Positions 35,089-42,788 of a DNA stretch of 64,000 nucleotides are shown here, piece by piece; the first letter of the stretch is position 1; every line of letters begins with the position of its first letter. The stretch is from Planctomycetota bacterium (lineage in GTDB: Bacteria > Planctomycetota > UBA8742 > UBA2392). The position numbers were made by a program, and so were the translations under genes. Location of the stretch: the NCBI GenBank assembly GCA_003576915.1, contig QEVF01000006.1:81582-145581 (forward strand). The letters run 5' to 3'. The notes beneath the pieces were generated by a model. The model did no database searches. It saw nothing but the letters and a program-made list of their open reading frames with translations, and was not told the origin of the DNA.

Positions 35089-36705
35089 TCAGTCAAGTTC
35101 CGCCGCGTACTTCCGCGCAAGCTGCCGCAAGGCGGCGGAGGAATCGCTGCGTGACACGCGGGTAAACCAGGTCTTGAGGGACTTGTCTTTGAGAGCGCCC
35201 AGGCGATGAATGGCTGCCTCGCGCACCCGCAACTCGGGGTCACTCTCACCGAGCTCCTTGAGCCGGTCCAAGCGCTTGTCCGACAGGTAAGCCACGGCAA
35301 TGGCGCGCAGCGCGGCGGGTCGATCCTCTCCGAGATACTCGTCGACCAGCCGCTCCTTGGAGTCGGGGTTGCGCGCCAGCAGGGCCGCCAGGGCATCGCC
35401 TTTGATGCCGTTGTTCGTCCCCGCGGCCAGAATGACACGGAGTTCGTCGTCAGCGCCCCGGGCGGTGGAGTTACGCAGGCCGTTGACAGCCCCCCGCGCC
35501 ACTTCAGGTTCCGCCTCGTTGGCGAACTCCGCAAGGCGCTTGAGTTCTTCCGGCTTCGTCGCCAGTTTCCCGAACGCTGCAAGATACTCGGCGAGATTGC
35601 CGTCGCGGCGCGTCAAGCCCGCCTCGATGATGGGCCGAATCTCCGCCTGTTCGTTGGGCAGGATCGCGGCCAGGGCGCGGATCAAATCGGCCTGCAGCGA
35701 CTCAGCATCCTTGCGCGTAAGCAGCCCGCCGGCAAAGCGCAGCAGCCTGGAGCTGTCTTCCGGCCCAAAGAGGCCCCGGCCGGCGGCATCGGACTTCAGG
35801 AGGGCAAGCACGCACCCCAGCATGCGCGGGTCCGACAGCGCCGCGAGCAACCCGTCCATGGTCCGGAAATGGCGGCTCCAGGCCACAAAAAGCAGGTCGC
35901 GTGCTTCGGCTCCCGCCCCGGACTCAAGCAGCTTCGACAATTCGGGCCAAAGGGGCTCTACCCGCGCTGCCGCGTCCTTGCCAAAGGCAAGGCACTCGGC
36001 CAGCACGGCAAGCACCCACTCCGGCTTGCCCGTCGCCAGGGCATTCCTCGCAAGCTCCAACCCTTCGCCTGCCAGGGGCGCTGCTGAAAACAGGACGCGG
36101 GCATAGGCACTGAACTCGGCCTGATTGCCGGCCTCAAGTTGGGGATCTGTGCCGAGAAAGCGCCCCGCCCAACGTGCGTAGTGCCGCCTGGACCATGCCG
36201 CTTCGGCCTCAGGTTCTGCCAGGCAGCCGAACCAGGCCAGCCGCACCTGCGAGTCGGACTCGGAGTCTGCCGCCAGGGCCAGTCGCTCGACCACACGCTC
36301 GCGCGGCAGGGCCATCTGCAGCCATTGCGTCTCGAGCCGGTGCCCCTTGCCGTTGTTCTGCTGAACGGCGAACTTGAGGTTGCGGATGTGGATATCGATT
36401 TCGCGCTCGCCCGCCTGGGCGACGGGTTGCGGCGTCGTGACTTCGGGCTCGGGAGGAGGAAAAGCCGCTGGCGCCTGCTCTTCGGCCGGCGGGCGGGCAG
36501 GGACCGGGACGTCTGTGGCACCCGGGCCCAGTTCGGGCACGGCGGCGGACTTCGAAGGTGAATGGGCGGGGGGCTGATGGCCGGCCGGCTGGGGCTGCCT
36601 GACGAGCAGCAAAAGACCCAGGGCCAGAAGCAGGGGCGTGACGCAGTAGAGCAGCGGCCAGAGGGGCCAGCGCTGACTGGGCTGCATCGGGGATGCCTGC
36701 GTCAT
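35089..36705 (-). CDS. Membrane-anchored HEAT-repeat protein
   Basis: 538 aa, ATG at 36705. A short cytoplasmic N-terminus and one TM helix (about 15-36, 'LLYCVTPLLLALGLLLLV') lead to a Pro/Glu-rich linker (about 40-95). From about residue 100 to the end are helical HEAT-like repeats with 'VRLAWFG', 'DELRVILAAGTNNGIKGDAL', 'DRPAALRAIAVAYLSDKRL' and 'ESDPELRVREAAIHRLGALK'. It probably acts as a periplasmic scaffold. Its layout (TM, Pro-rich linker, HEAT end) resembles the gene at 13951-14838, suggesting a family expanded in this genome. No enzyme motif is seen. Confidence 0.8.
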   Translation of the reverse strand: MTQASPMQPSQRWPLWPLLYCVTPLLLALGLLLLVRQPQPAGHQPPAHSPSKSAAVPELGPGATDVPVPARPPAEEQAPAAFPPPEPEVTTPQPVAQAGEREIDIHIRNLKFAVQQNNGKGHRLETQWLQMALPRERVVERLALAADSESDSQVRLAWFGCLAEPEAEAAWSRRHYARWAGRFLGTDPQLEAGNQAEFSAYARVLFSAAPLAGEGLELARNALATGKPEWVLAVLAECLAFGKDAAARVEPLWPELSKLLESGAGAEARDLLFVAWSRHFRTMDGLLAALSDPRMLGCVLALLKSDAAGRGLFGPEDSSRLLRFAGGLLTRKDAESLQADLIRALAAILPNEQAEIRPIIEAGLTRRDGNLAEYLAAFGKLATKPEELKRLAEFANEAEPEVARGAVNGLRNSTARGADDELRVILAAGTNNGIKGDALAALLARNPDSKERLVDEYLGEDRPAALRAIAVAYLSDKRLDRLKELGESDPELRVREAAIHRLGALKDKSLKTWFTRVSRSDSSAALRQLARKYAAELD

Positions 36706-36744
36706 GGCTGATTTAACGATGCTGCCCGCAAAAGGCCGGGGCGG

Positions 36745-38025
36745 TCACCTGCTCTCGAACTCGATAGGCGGCGCCACCTCGACGCCGCTCTGCAACCGGG
36801 GCCCCCGCGCGCCGCTGAGTATCCAGCTCTCGATGATCCGGTACTCTTCCTGCGGCAGGGGATTCTTGCCGTAGGGCATCACAGGGTGCTTGCCTCCGTT
36901 GAGGTGCATGAGCAGGGGAGAATTCACCGCATAGGGAATCACGACAGCGCGGCGACGCCCCAGATCATCCAGGCTTCCCTTCATCATGTTCTCGTACACC
37001 TCCACGGAAGTGTCTCCGTGAAAGCTCAGCCGGCGGGGCTTCTTCGTCCAGGTATTCAGCCAGCCGGCTCCGCCTTCTGGGTTGGCGCTCATGGGTGGAT
37101 TGGGTTGAGGGCCGTAGTGGCAGCTGGTGCAGCGCATGAAAAGTATTGGCTTGACCTGCTCCGCAAAGCTGACCGTGGGCCTGGGCGATGGGACACAATT
37201 CATCACCCACCACGCTAGGAGTTCCGCTTCGGCGTCAGTCATGGCCGCGTTGTCGGGCATGCCGGACCAGGGCATCCAGTGGCTGGGCTGTTTGATGGCC
37301 GGGGCCAGCCAGCCCGGTCGAACACGGTTGAATGTCTGGCCGAGATCAGGAGCGAAGATGGCCTGGGGATTGGTTGTCAGCACCGCCGGATTCTCGAGAA
37401 AATCAGGTTTGGACTCCCCCACCTGGTGGCAGACGCGGCAGGTAAAACGCTTGACCAGGGCTTCAGCCTGTTCCATGCGCGCGGCATCGGGTGCGGCCTC
37501 GCGCGCCGGCCCCGAGAGATTGAGCGGATGAAGGGAGACCTGGGCCAGGCTTTCGAGATAACGGGCCGCCACCTCGACCTCGAAGTCACTGAGCCCGAGG
37601 TCGGGCATGCGGCTGCTCTCGTGGATACGGATGGGGTAGGGATAGCGCAGATAACGCCGCAACCAGGCCCCGGGGCGACGCGCGGCAATGTGCTCCAGGG
37701 GCGGCGCCAGGTGGTCGGGAATCAACGGTCGGGCATTCTGGTGGCAGTACTGGCAATTGGCGCGCGGATGTTCAGGTCTGGCGGTGATGTCCGTACGGTG
37801 GCAGTAGTTGCACTTGAAGTCGCGTACGAGTTTCTCGCCCAGTTCCTTCACGGCCGCCACGTTGGAGGGCAGGTCAGCCGCGGTCAATTCGCGCGGGGTT
37901 GCGTCGTGGTTCAGGGCGGGGGTGGACGGAGTCTCGCGGGCGGGGCGATAAAGCAGAGACAGAACGCCCACCAGGCACAGAGCGATGCCGAAGAAGAGAA
38001 CGCCGAAGTGTGAAAGCCTGGGCAT
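36745..38025 (-). CDS. Membrane-anchored tetrahaem c-type cytochrome with PSCyt1-like C-terminus
   Basis: 426 aa, ATG at 38025. An N-terminal TM anchor (about 7-26). Four CxxCH haem sites: CNYCH (72-76), CQYCH (91-95), CRVCH (196-200) and CTSCH (299-303). The last lies in 'FAEQVKPILFMRCTSCHYGP', followed about 90 residues later by 'PVMPYGKNPLPQEEYRIIES' and 'WILSGARGP', which is the pattern of the planctomycete cytochrome c module PSCyt1. Candidate distal Met ligands are present ('SRMPDLGLSD', 'HWMPWSGMPDNA'). An electron carrier outside the cytoplasm; its oxidase or donor is not encoded nearby. A perfect palindrome (38040-38059) lies just upstream. Confidence 0.9.
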   Translation of the reverse strand: MPRLSHFGVLFFGIALCLVGVLSLLYRPARETPSTPALNHDATPRELTAADLPSNVAAVKELGEKLVRDFKCNYCHRTDITARPEHPRANCQYCHQNARPLIPDHLAPPLEHIAARRPGAWLRRYLRYPYPIRIHESSRMPDLGLSDFEVEVAARYLESLAQVSLHPLNLSGPAREAAPDAARMEQAEALVKRFTCRVCHQVGESKPDFLENPAVLTTNPQAIFAPDLGQTFNRVRPGWLAPAIKQPSHWMPWSGMPDNAAMTDAEAELLAWWVMNCVPSPRPTVSFAEQVKPILFMRCTSCHYGPQPNPPMSANPEGGAGWLNTWTKKPRRLSFHGDTSVEVYENMMKGSLDDLGRRRAVVIPYAVNSPLLMHLNGGKHPVMPYGKNPLPQEEYRIIESWILSGARGPRLQSGVEVAPPIEFESR

Positions 38026-38039
38026 GCTTAAAATTGTAA

Positions 38040-38059
38040 GGGCGACCCAAGGGTCGCCC
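38040..38059. repeat. REP-like perfect palindrome
   Basis: GGGCGACCC AA GGGTCGCCC: 9-bp arms and a 2-nt centre, between the gene ending at 38083 and the cytochrome start at 38025 (both minus strand). Such GGGCGACCC palindromes recur as dispersed REP-like elements in many GC-rich genomes. Here it could be a terminator, a transcript-end stabiliser or a REP. I saw only this copy in the window. Confidence 0.55.
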
Positions 38060-38082
38060 CTACTGAAAACGGCGCCGATGGA

Positions 38083-38595
38083 CTAACCGTGCTTCAAAAG
38101 GCTGGGGTCGGTCTTGGGTTCAACGGGACGTTCGCCGGAACGCTTGAGGAAGCTGGTGTACTCCGCCCAGATCTCGCGCACTTTCTCGGGAGTGATGTGC
38201 CCGTCATCAATCAAGATCGACTCGAGCCTCTTGATATCCCCCAGCGCCTTGAACAACTGGCGCTGGAAGGCCAGCGCCTCATCAAGCTGGGTCTTCGTGA
38301 TGTAGCCTTTGCGGAAGGCACGGCGACCGATGCGTTTGTCTTCCTGCCGCATCAGCGCGAAATTGCGTGCCTTGACCAGCTTGTAAAGCTCCGCGCGGCT
38401 CAACCACTTGCGGTTGAGAATCGCGTGGGCCAAGTCGAGGTCACGACCCTCATTCTTGGCAGCCTGACAATCTGCGAGCGCCTGATCGACCTGGGCCTGA
38501 GTCACTTTCGTGTTCTTCAGGATGATCGCAATCAGCAACTCGTCCGCCTGGGACAACATATAGACCTTGGCTTCCTTCAACTGAGTCTCTTGCAT
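38083..38595 (-). CDS. Protein with two MshEN/GspE-N-like helical repeats, function unknown
   Basis: 170 aa from the ATG at 38595 (AGGG upstream); the frame extends further up only through a Pro-rich, start-poor stretch. Two related units of about 60 residues are visible: 'LLIAIILKNTKVTQAQVDQA' (about 20-80) and 'GRRAFRKGYITKTQLDEALA' with 'RLESILIDDGHITPEKV' (about 90-150). The second matches the 'iL...G.IT..Ql..AL..Q' pattern of the small domain found at the N-terminus of GspE/PilB ATPases (MshEN, which binds c-di-GMP in some members). No ATPase domain follows. Cytoplasmic; role unknown. Confidence 0.7.
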   Translation of the reverse strand: MQETQLKEAKVYMLSQADELLIAIILKNTKVTQAQVDQALADCQAAKNEGRDLDLAHAILNRKWLSRAELYKLVKARNFALMRQEDKRIGRRAFRKGYITKTQLDEALAFQRQLFKALGDIKRLESILIDDGHITPEKVREIWAEYTSFLKRSGERPVEPKTDPSLLKHG

Positions 38596-38780
38596 CGCCA
38601 GGTTTCCCTGGGGCGTACGTGAGGGGGGTGCGGGAGGTCCTCCCGTCCCTCTATTCAAACTAGAGCCGAGTGCAAACGCAAGCCAAACAAGGGACTACCG
38701 GCTGCCGCCTTCTCAGACCAAGTTCGCCGCCACCTCGCTGGGGAAGTCACCGGGTTGGCGCGCACCGACTCCGGGCCGTT

Positions 38781-39311
38781 CTACGGAATTGCGGCCAACT
38801 GCTCACTGAGGGTGGCTTCGCTGGTCAGGCCCACCTGGGCAAAGGCAACTTTGCGATCGGCGGTGCAAAGCACGACAAAGGGCAGCTTGTTGAGCTGAAA
38901 GGTCTTGTTCTTCTTGGTGTCAAACAGGCGGTTGAGGTTCTGGCCTGCGCGGGGGCCGTCGCCGCTCTTGTAACAGGGGAAAGTGAGCTTCTCGTTGGCG
39001 ACGAAGTCCCGGGCCAGGGCCAGGTCATCGGCGATCAAGGCCACGATTTCGACGTTGGGGCGTTTGACGTGGAAAGCCTGAATCTCACGCGCCTGCCGGA
39101 TGCTGACATCCTGCCACGTGGAAAACGCCACCAGCAGAATGACCTTGTCCTTGAATCGGGCGTCCGAGAGGCGATGCTCCGACTCATCCAGGCCCTTGAG
39201 TTCGAAGTTGGGCAGCGTTTTGATGCTCGACGCATCACTGGACACGCTGACAAAGGCCAGCGCGGCCACCGAAAGCAGGGCAAAACACAGGGCGAGCAAC
39301 AGTGTTCTCAC
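38781..39311 (-). CDS. Exported thioredoxin-like (TlpA/redoxin) protein lacking both active-site cysteines
   Basis: 176 aa from a GTG at 39311. A signal peptide covers about residues 1-23. The TlpA-like order is kept: 'LPNFELKGLDESEHRLSDAR', 'DKVILLVAFSTWQDVSIRQA', 'VEIVALIADDLALARDF', and the cis-Pro loop region 'FQLNKLPFVVLCTADRKV'. At the place of WCxxC the sequence reads Trp66-Gln67-Asp68-Val69-Ser70, so no redox disulfide can form. It starts 7 bp after the stop of a lipoprotein gene, so the two are co-transcribed. It probably has a binding or chaperone role and not a reductase role. Confidence 0.8.
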   Translation of the reverse strand: MRTLLLALCFALLSVAALAFVSVSSDASSIKTLPNFELKGLDESEHRLSDARFKDKVILLVAFSTWQDVSIRQAREIQAFHVKRPNVEIVALIADDLALARDFVANEKLTFPCYKSGDGPRAGQNLNRLFDTKKNKTFQLNKLPFVVLCTADRKVAFAQVGLTSEATLSEQLAAIP

Positions 39312-39318
39312 GTCAGCC

Positions 39319-39843
39319 TCATTTGCGCGCGGCGCGGAAATTGACCGCCACTTCGTATTTCGCGAACTTCAGGTCCAGCCGTCCCACCACCAGGTCCGGG
39401 CCGTCATAGAGCAGCTTCCAGGTTCCTTCCTTGAACGTGTCGTTGGCAAAGGCCACAAAACCGTCACTGACCTTGCCGCGCTCACTGCCCAGGAGGGCTT
39501 TCACCACCTTGCCCTGAGGCCCCAACTCGGCGCGCAAAGATACGTCCTTGTCATCCGTTCGCAAGACGGAGATGTCACCGAAGTCCGTGAACTCAATGGC
39601 GAGCACGGCATGGGCGCCGGGCTCTATCACTCCGTCACCGGAAAGCTGCCGACGCGTCTGGTAACTCACGGAGTTCAACTGGTAGGCGCCATTGACCTCA
39701 TTGACCAGTGCGGGCCGGGTTAGCGTCAGAACGCCTTCGCCGCCGCCGGTTTCGCGGAACATGGCATCCACCTGCGAATTGTAGCGCCCCCCCTGGGCCG
39801 CACAGCCGCACAGCAACAACGGAAGCCATAGCCAATAACGCAT
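39319..39843 (-). CDS. Small lipoprotein of unknown function
   Basis: 174 aa from the ATG at 39843, where a lipoprotein signal begins (hydrophobic 'YWLWLPLLLCGC', lipidated Cys14). The mature part is beta-rich ('GVLTLTRPALVNEVNGAYQL', 'TWKLLYDGPDLVVGRLDLKF'), like a single sandwich domain. I recognise no family. It is 7 bp upstream of the cysteine-less TlpA-like gene and probably forms an operon with it; the upstream reductase gene ends 31 bp before this start. Confidence 0.72.
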   Translation of the reverse strand: MRYWLWLPLLLCGCAAQGGRYNSQVDAMFRETGGGEGVLTLTRPALVNEVNGAYQLNSVSYQTRRQLSGDGVIEPGAHAVLAIEFTDFGDISVLRTDDKDVSLRAELGPQGKVVKALLGSERGKVSDGFVAFANDTFKEGTWKLLYDGPDLVVGRLDLKFAKYEVAVNFRAARK

Positions 39844-39874
39844 GGGCGGCAAGCTAGGCGCGCACGGGCGTCCG

Positions 39875-40390
39875 TCAAGTGGCCGCGCGTTCATATCGGA
39901 GCTGCACCAGCCCGCTGCGATAGCGGCGCGCGCCCACCAGCCTCAGCGACCAGTCGGCGCTGTTGGGCGGAAAAAGCGGAATGCCGCTGCCGATGAGCCT
40001 CGGGTGCACGGAGATGATGAAGTCGTCGATCAGACCGGCGGCCGTGAAATCCCGCGTCAACCCGGCGCCTCCCACAAGCCAGATGTGCTTGCCGCGGCGG
40101 CGACGAAGCTTCTGCACGAACTTCCGGACGTCGCCCCGCACGAACGTTGCGTGCTCTGACTCACCGGTCAAACGGCGCGAGAAAACATACGCCCGGCAGC
40201 CCGGATAAGGCCAGGCCCCGAAGCTCAGGCTGAGTTCGTAGGTCTTGCGCCCCATGACCACGGTGTCGATGCCGCGCATGAAACGGCGATAGCCGTAGTC
40301 CCCGTCGTGGAACAACCAGTCAATGGAGCCGTCCCCGCGCGCGATGTAGCCGTCAAGGCTGCTGGCAATGAACAGTTGTATCCGTCTCAT
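39875..40390 (-). CDS. Dihydrofolate-reductase/RibD-C family protein
   Basis: 171 aa, ATG at 40390. It starts with the family's 'IQLFIASSLDGYIARGDGSI' and has 'DTVVMGRKTYEL', 'IWLVGGAGLTRDFTAAGLID' and 'HPRLIGSGIPLF'. These are the NADPH-binding and core motifs of the RibD C-terminal/YwjB-like branch and not of true FolA. Substrate unknown; deaminase-domain partner not present. It lies downstream of an alpha/beta hydrolase gene on the same strand. Confidence 0.9.
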   Translation of the reverse strand: MRRIQLFIASSLDGYIARGDGSIDWLFHDGDYGYRRFMRGIDTVVMGRKTYELSLSFGAWPYPGCRAYVFSRRLTGESEHATFVRGDVRKFVQKLRRRRGKHIWLVGGAGLTRDFTAAGLIDDFIISVHPRLIGSGIPLFPPNSADWSLRLVGARRYRSGLVQLRYERAAT

Positions 40391-40424
40391 GCGCTTGGGT
40401 CCTGGCGGAGGCCCGGGCTGAAAG

Positions 40425-41564
40425 TCAGGCGGCCAGTCGCTTCAACCACCCCAGCAGATCGGATAGAAATGCGGCATCCACTGGCCGCTTTTCCTCGTAC
40501 ATCTTCAGGCTGCTCTCACGCCCGCCGCAGGCCTTGAACAGGTGGTCGAGGTCCGAGTAGATCCGGAGCGTCACATCCCTGCACTTTCCCTGCGCCAGGC
40601 GCGCGGCCAGCAGACGTGCGTCGCGCTCGGCGCTGACCTGAAAGTCGCGCTCGCCGTTGGCCACTAACGCCGGGCAGGCAACCCGCTTGTGCATGGCCTC
40701 AGTGTCGAGGTTGAAGTGCTCGTGCATCCATTTGCGCGAAGCCACCACGTCAGGTCGAGTCCACAGCGCCTTGGGAACGATGCTGAAGTCCGGCTCGCGG
40801 CTGCCTTTGATGGCATCCATGAGCTCTTTCTGCACTTTCAGGTTGGCCTCGCGCATGGCGGCGCTCTGGCCCTTCATGGCCTCGGAGACCTGCTCATAGA
40901 TCACGTCGTAGAAGTTGCGGCCGCAGCCGGCGAGGCAGGCAATTCCCGCCAGGCCCAGTTCGGCCTCGCCCGCCAGCAGCGGAGCCGTGATTCCCCCTTC
41001 ACTGTGGCCGACCACGAACACTCTGCGAGCGTCCACCTCCGGCCGCTGCCTGAGCCAGCGAAGGCAGCAGCGCGCATCGCTGACCAGGGCCTGGTATCCA
41101 ATTTCAACGGGGCTGACGCCCGCGGGGCCGACGGGCGTAGCGCCCGTGCCCCGGTCGTCGACCCGCAGCACCACAAAGCCCGCACGCGCCAGGGCGTCAA
41201 GAATCTCCCATGTCCCCAGGTCAAGGCCTGCCGTGCCCGGTTTGCTCCCGGGGCCAAAACCGTGGCGATCCTGGGGCCCGGAGCCCGAAACGAAAAAGAC
41301 AGCCGGAAAGGGGCCCTTTCCCTGCGCCGGCACGTTGAGCGTGCCCGCGATCTCAAAGTCGCCCTCGGGAGCCTGCTTGGCGTCCTCCTTGACCTTGATC
41401 TGCGTGAAGTCCCCAGGTCGGGCGATTCGGACTTCGCGGGCCGTGAACGAGCCATCTTCAGGCAGGCGATAGACCGGATGGGCCTTGGCCGGCGGGGCTT
41501 CCTCGGCCGCTGCAAGGACCGTGAAGAGCATCAACAGTGTCATGGCCGAGGCTACCGTACGCAT
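40425..41564 (-). CDS. Exported alpha/beta hydrolase (serine aminopeptidase S33-like)
   Basis: 379 aa from the ATG at 41564, which has AGGAGA 8 nt upstream and begins a signal peptide ('TLLMLFTVLAAAEE'). The mature protein shows 'PFPAVFFVSGSGPQDRHG', an oxyanion-region motif, then the nucleophile elbow 'VVGHSEGG' (Ser188), a lid rich in helices, and the C-terminal His341 in 'SDLDHLFKACGG'. The acid residue is probably the Asp in 'NGERDFQV'. An esterase or peptidase outside the cytoplasm, of the type often annotated as alpha/beta fold hydrolase next to lipoproteins. Substrate not predictable. Confidence 0.9.
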   Translation of the reverse strand: MRTVASAMTLLMLFTVLAAAEEAPPAKAHPVYRLPEDGSFTAREVRIARPGDFTQIKVKEDAKQAPEGDFEIAGTLNVPAQGKGPFPAVFFVSGSGPQDRHGFGPGSKPGTAGLDLGTWEILDALARAGFVVLRVDDRGTGATPVGPAGVSPVEIGYQALVSDARCCLRWLRQRPEVDARRVFVVGHSEGGITAPLLAGEAELGLAGIACLAGCGRNFYDVIYEQVSEAMKGQSAAMREANLKVQKELMDAIKGSREPDFSIVPKALWTRPDVVASRKWMHEHFNLDTEAMHKRVACPALVANGERDFQVSAERDARLLAARLAQGKCRDVTLRIYSDLDHLFKACGGRESSLKMYEEKRPVDAAFLSDLLGWLKRLAA

Positions 41565-41611
41565 TGGCGTCTCCTGGAGAGAGGCAGGCCATGATAGCCG
41601 CTCCGGCGACT

Positions 41612-42769
41612 TCACGCACGTCGAAGCGCCTCGACAGCGCCTAGGATGTCCCGAGGCAGTGGGGCTGTAAGCTCCAGGGGCTGTCCGGTCACGGGGTGCG
41701 TCATCTTGAGATAGTGGCTGTGCAGCGCGCAGCGCCCCAGGAGCAGACGATCCTGTTCTCCACGGGGAACGACCTCTCCCCGGCACAGTGCCTCGTATTC
41801 GTGGCGCTTGGCGGTATCGGCGGCGCGGATGCGCTCTGTGACGTCCGCATCGGTGTCACCTTCATTGTAGCCATAGGGCGAGGCCACCCTGAACGGAGGC
41901 GGCGGATCGGGGCGCAGGTCGCTCAGGCGCAGTTCGTCGCGCACCCCGTAGTGGTGGTCGCAAACCAGGGCATGGCCGATGGCCTGCATGTGGACACGGA
42001 TCTGGTGCATGCGTCCGGTGTGCAACCGGCAGCGCAGCAGGGTAAATCGCCCCAGCCGTTCCACGACCCAGACTTCCGTCTTCGAGGGCTGCCCGGATTC
42101 GTGGTCGATGCCTCGCAGCATCTCTATCTCGGTGTTCTTGGCCTTGCCGATGGGCAGATCGATGATCTGGTGGTCGTGGACCACGTGCCCCTCCACCAGC
42201 GCGAGGTAATCCTTGACGACTTCGCGCTGTTCCAGCGCCTGGCTGAGCTGACCTGTGGCCGCGCTGGTTTTGCCGCAGATGATCAGGCCCGAGGTCTCCT
42301 TGTCGATGCGATTGACAAGGCGCGGAGTGATCTCGGGGTTGGGGTTCTTGTAACGGTAATGAAGCGCGTTGAGCAGAGTGGTGTAGCGGTAGCCGCCAGT
42401 GGGATGAACGATGAGGTGGGGCGGCTTGCTGACCACAAACATCACGTCATCTTCAAAGACGACTTCAAAGGGGATGCGCGCCATCTCTTCCACGTCTTCA
42501 TGGGGCGGCGGCAGGATCAGCGTGATCACGTCGCCGGCATGAAGCTTGCGCCCCGGCGGGCAGGGCGCACCATTGCGCAGCACACGCTCCTCATCGAAGG
42601 TCCTGGCAAGCTGTGAGCGCGAATACCAGGGATTGCGCTGCTGGAGGAACACGTCGCAGCGCATACCCTCCTGTGGCAGCTCAACTTTCTCGACACGCTG
42701 CGTCTCCACCACCGCGAGATTCGCGGGGGCCTTCTTCTTCTTGCGGCGTTCCTTGTACCACCAGTTCAT
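41612..42769 (-). CDS. RluA-family pseudouridine synthase
   Basis: 385 aa from the ATG at 42769; the family-like basic N-terminus ('NWWYKERRKKKK') begins there. An S4-type RNA-binding segment (about 30-90, 'MRCDVFLQQRNPWYSRSQLA') precedes the catalytic domain. The catalytic Asp156 is in 'RLVNRIDKETSGLIICGKTS'; most family members have HRLD, so the Asn and Ile are variants that keep the Asp. 'GRMHQIRVHMQAIGHALVCD' is the conserved C-terminal motif. It modifies rRNA or tRNA uridines; target site unknown. Divergent overlap of 5' regions with the membrane-protein gene at 42789. Confidence 0.93.
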   Translation of the reverse strand: MNWWYKERRKKKKAPANLAVVETQRVEKVELPQEGMRCDVFLQQRNPWYSRSQLARTFDEERVLRNGAPCPPGRKLHAGDVITLILPPPHEDVEEMARIPFEVVFEDDVMFVVSKPPHLIVHPTGGYRYTTLLNALHYRYKNPNPEITPRLVNRIDKETSGLIICGKTSAATGQLSQALEQREVVKDYLALVEGHVVHDHQIIDLPIGKAKNTEIEMLRGIDHESGQPSKTEVWVVERLGRFTLLRCRLHTGRMHQIRVHMQAIGHALVCDHHYGVRDELRLSDLRPDPPPPFRVASPYGYNEGDTDADVTERIRAADTAKRHEYEALCRGEVVPRGEQDRLLLGRCALHSHYLKMTHPVTGQPLELTAPLPRDILGAVEALRRA

Positions 42770-42788
42770 TTGCGATAGAAAACCCGGG

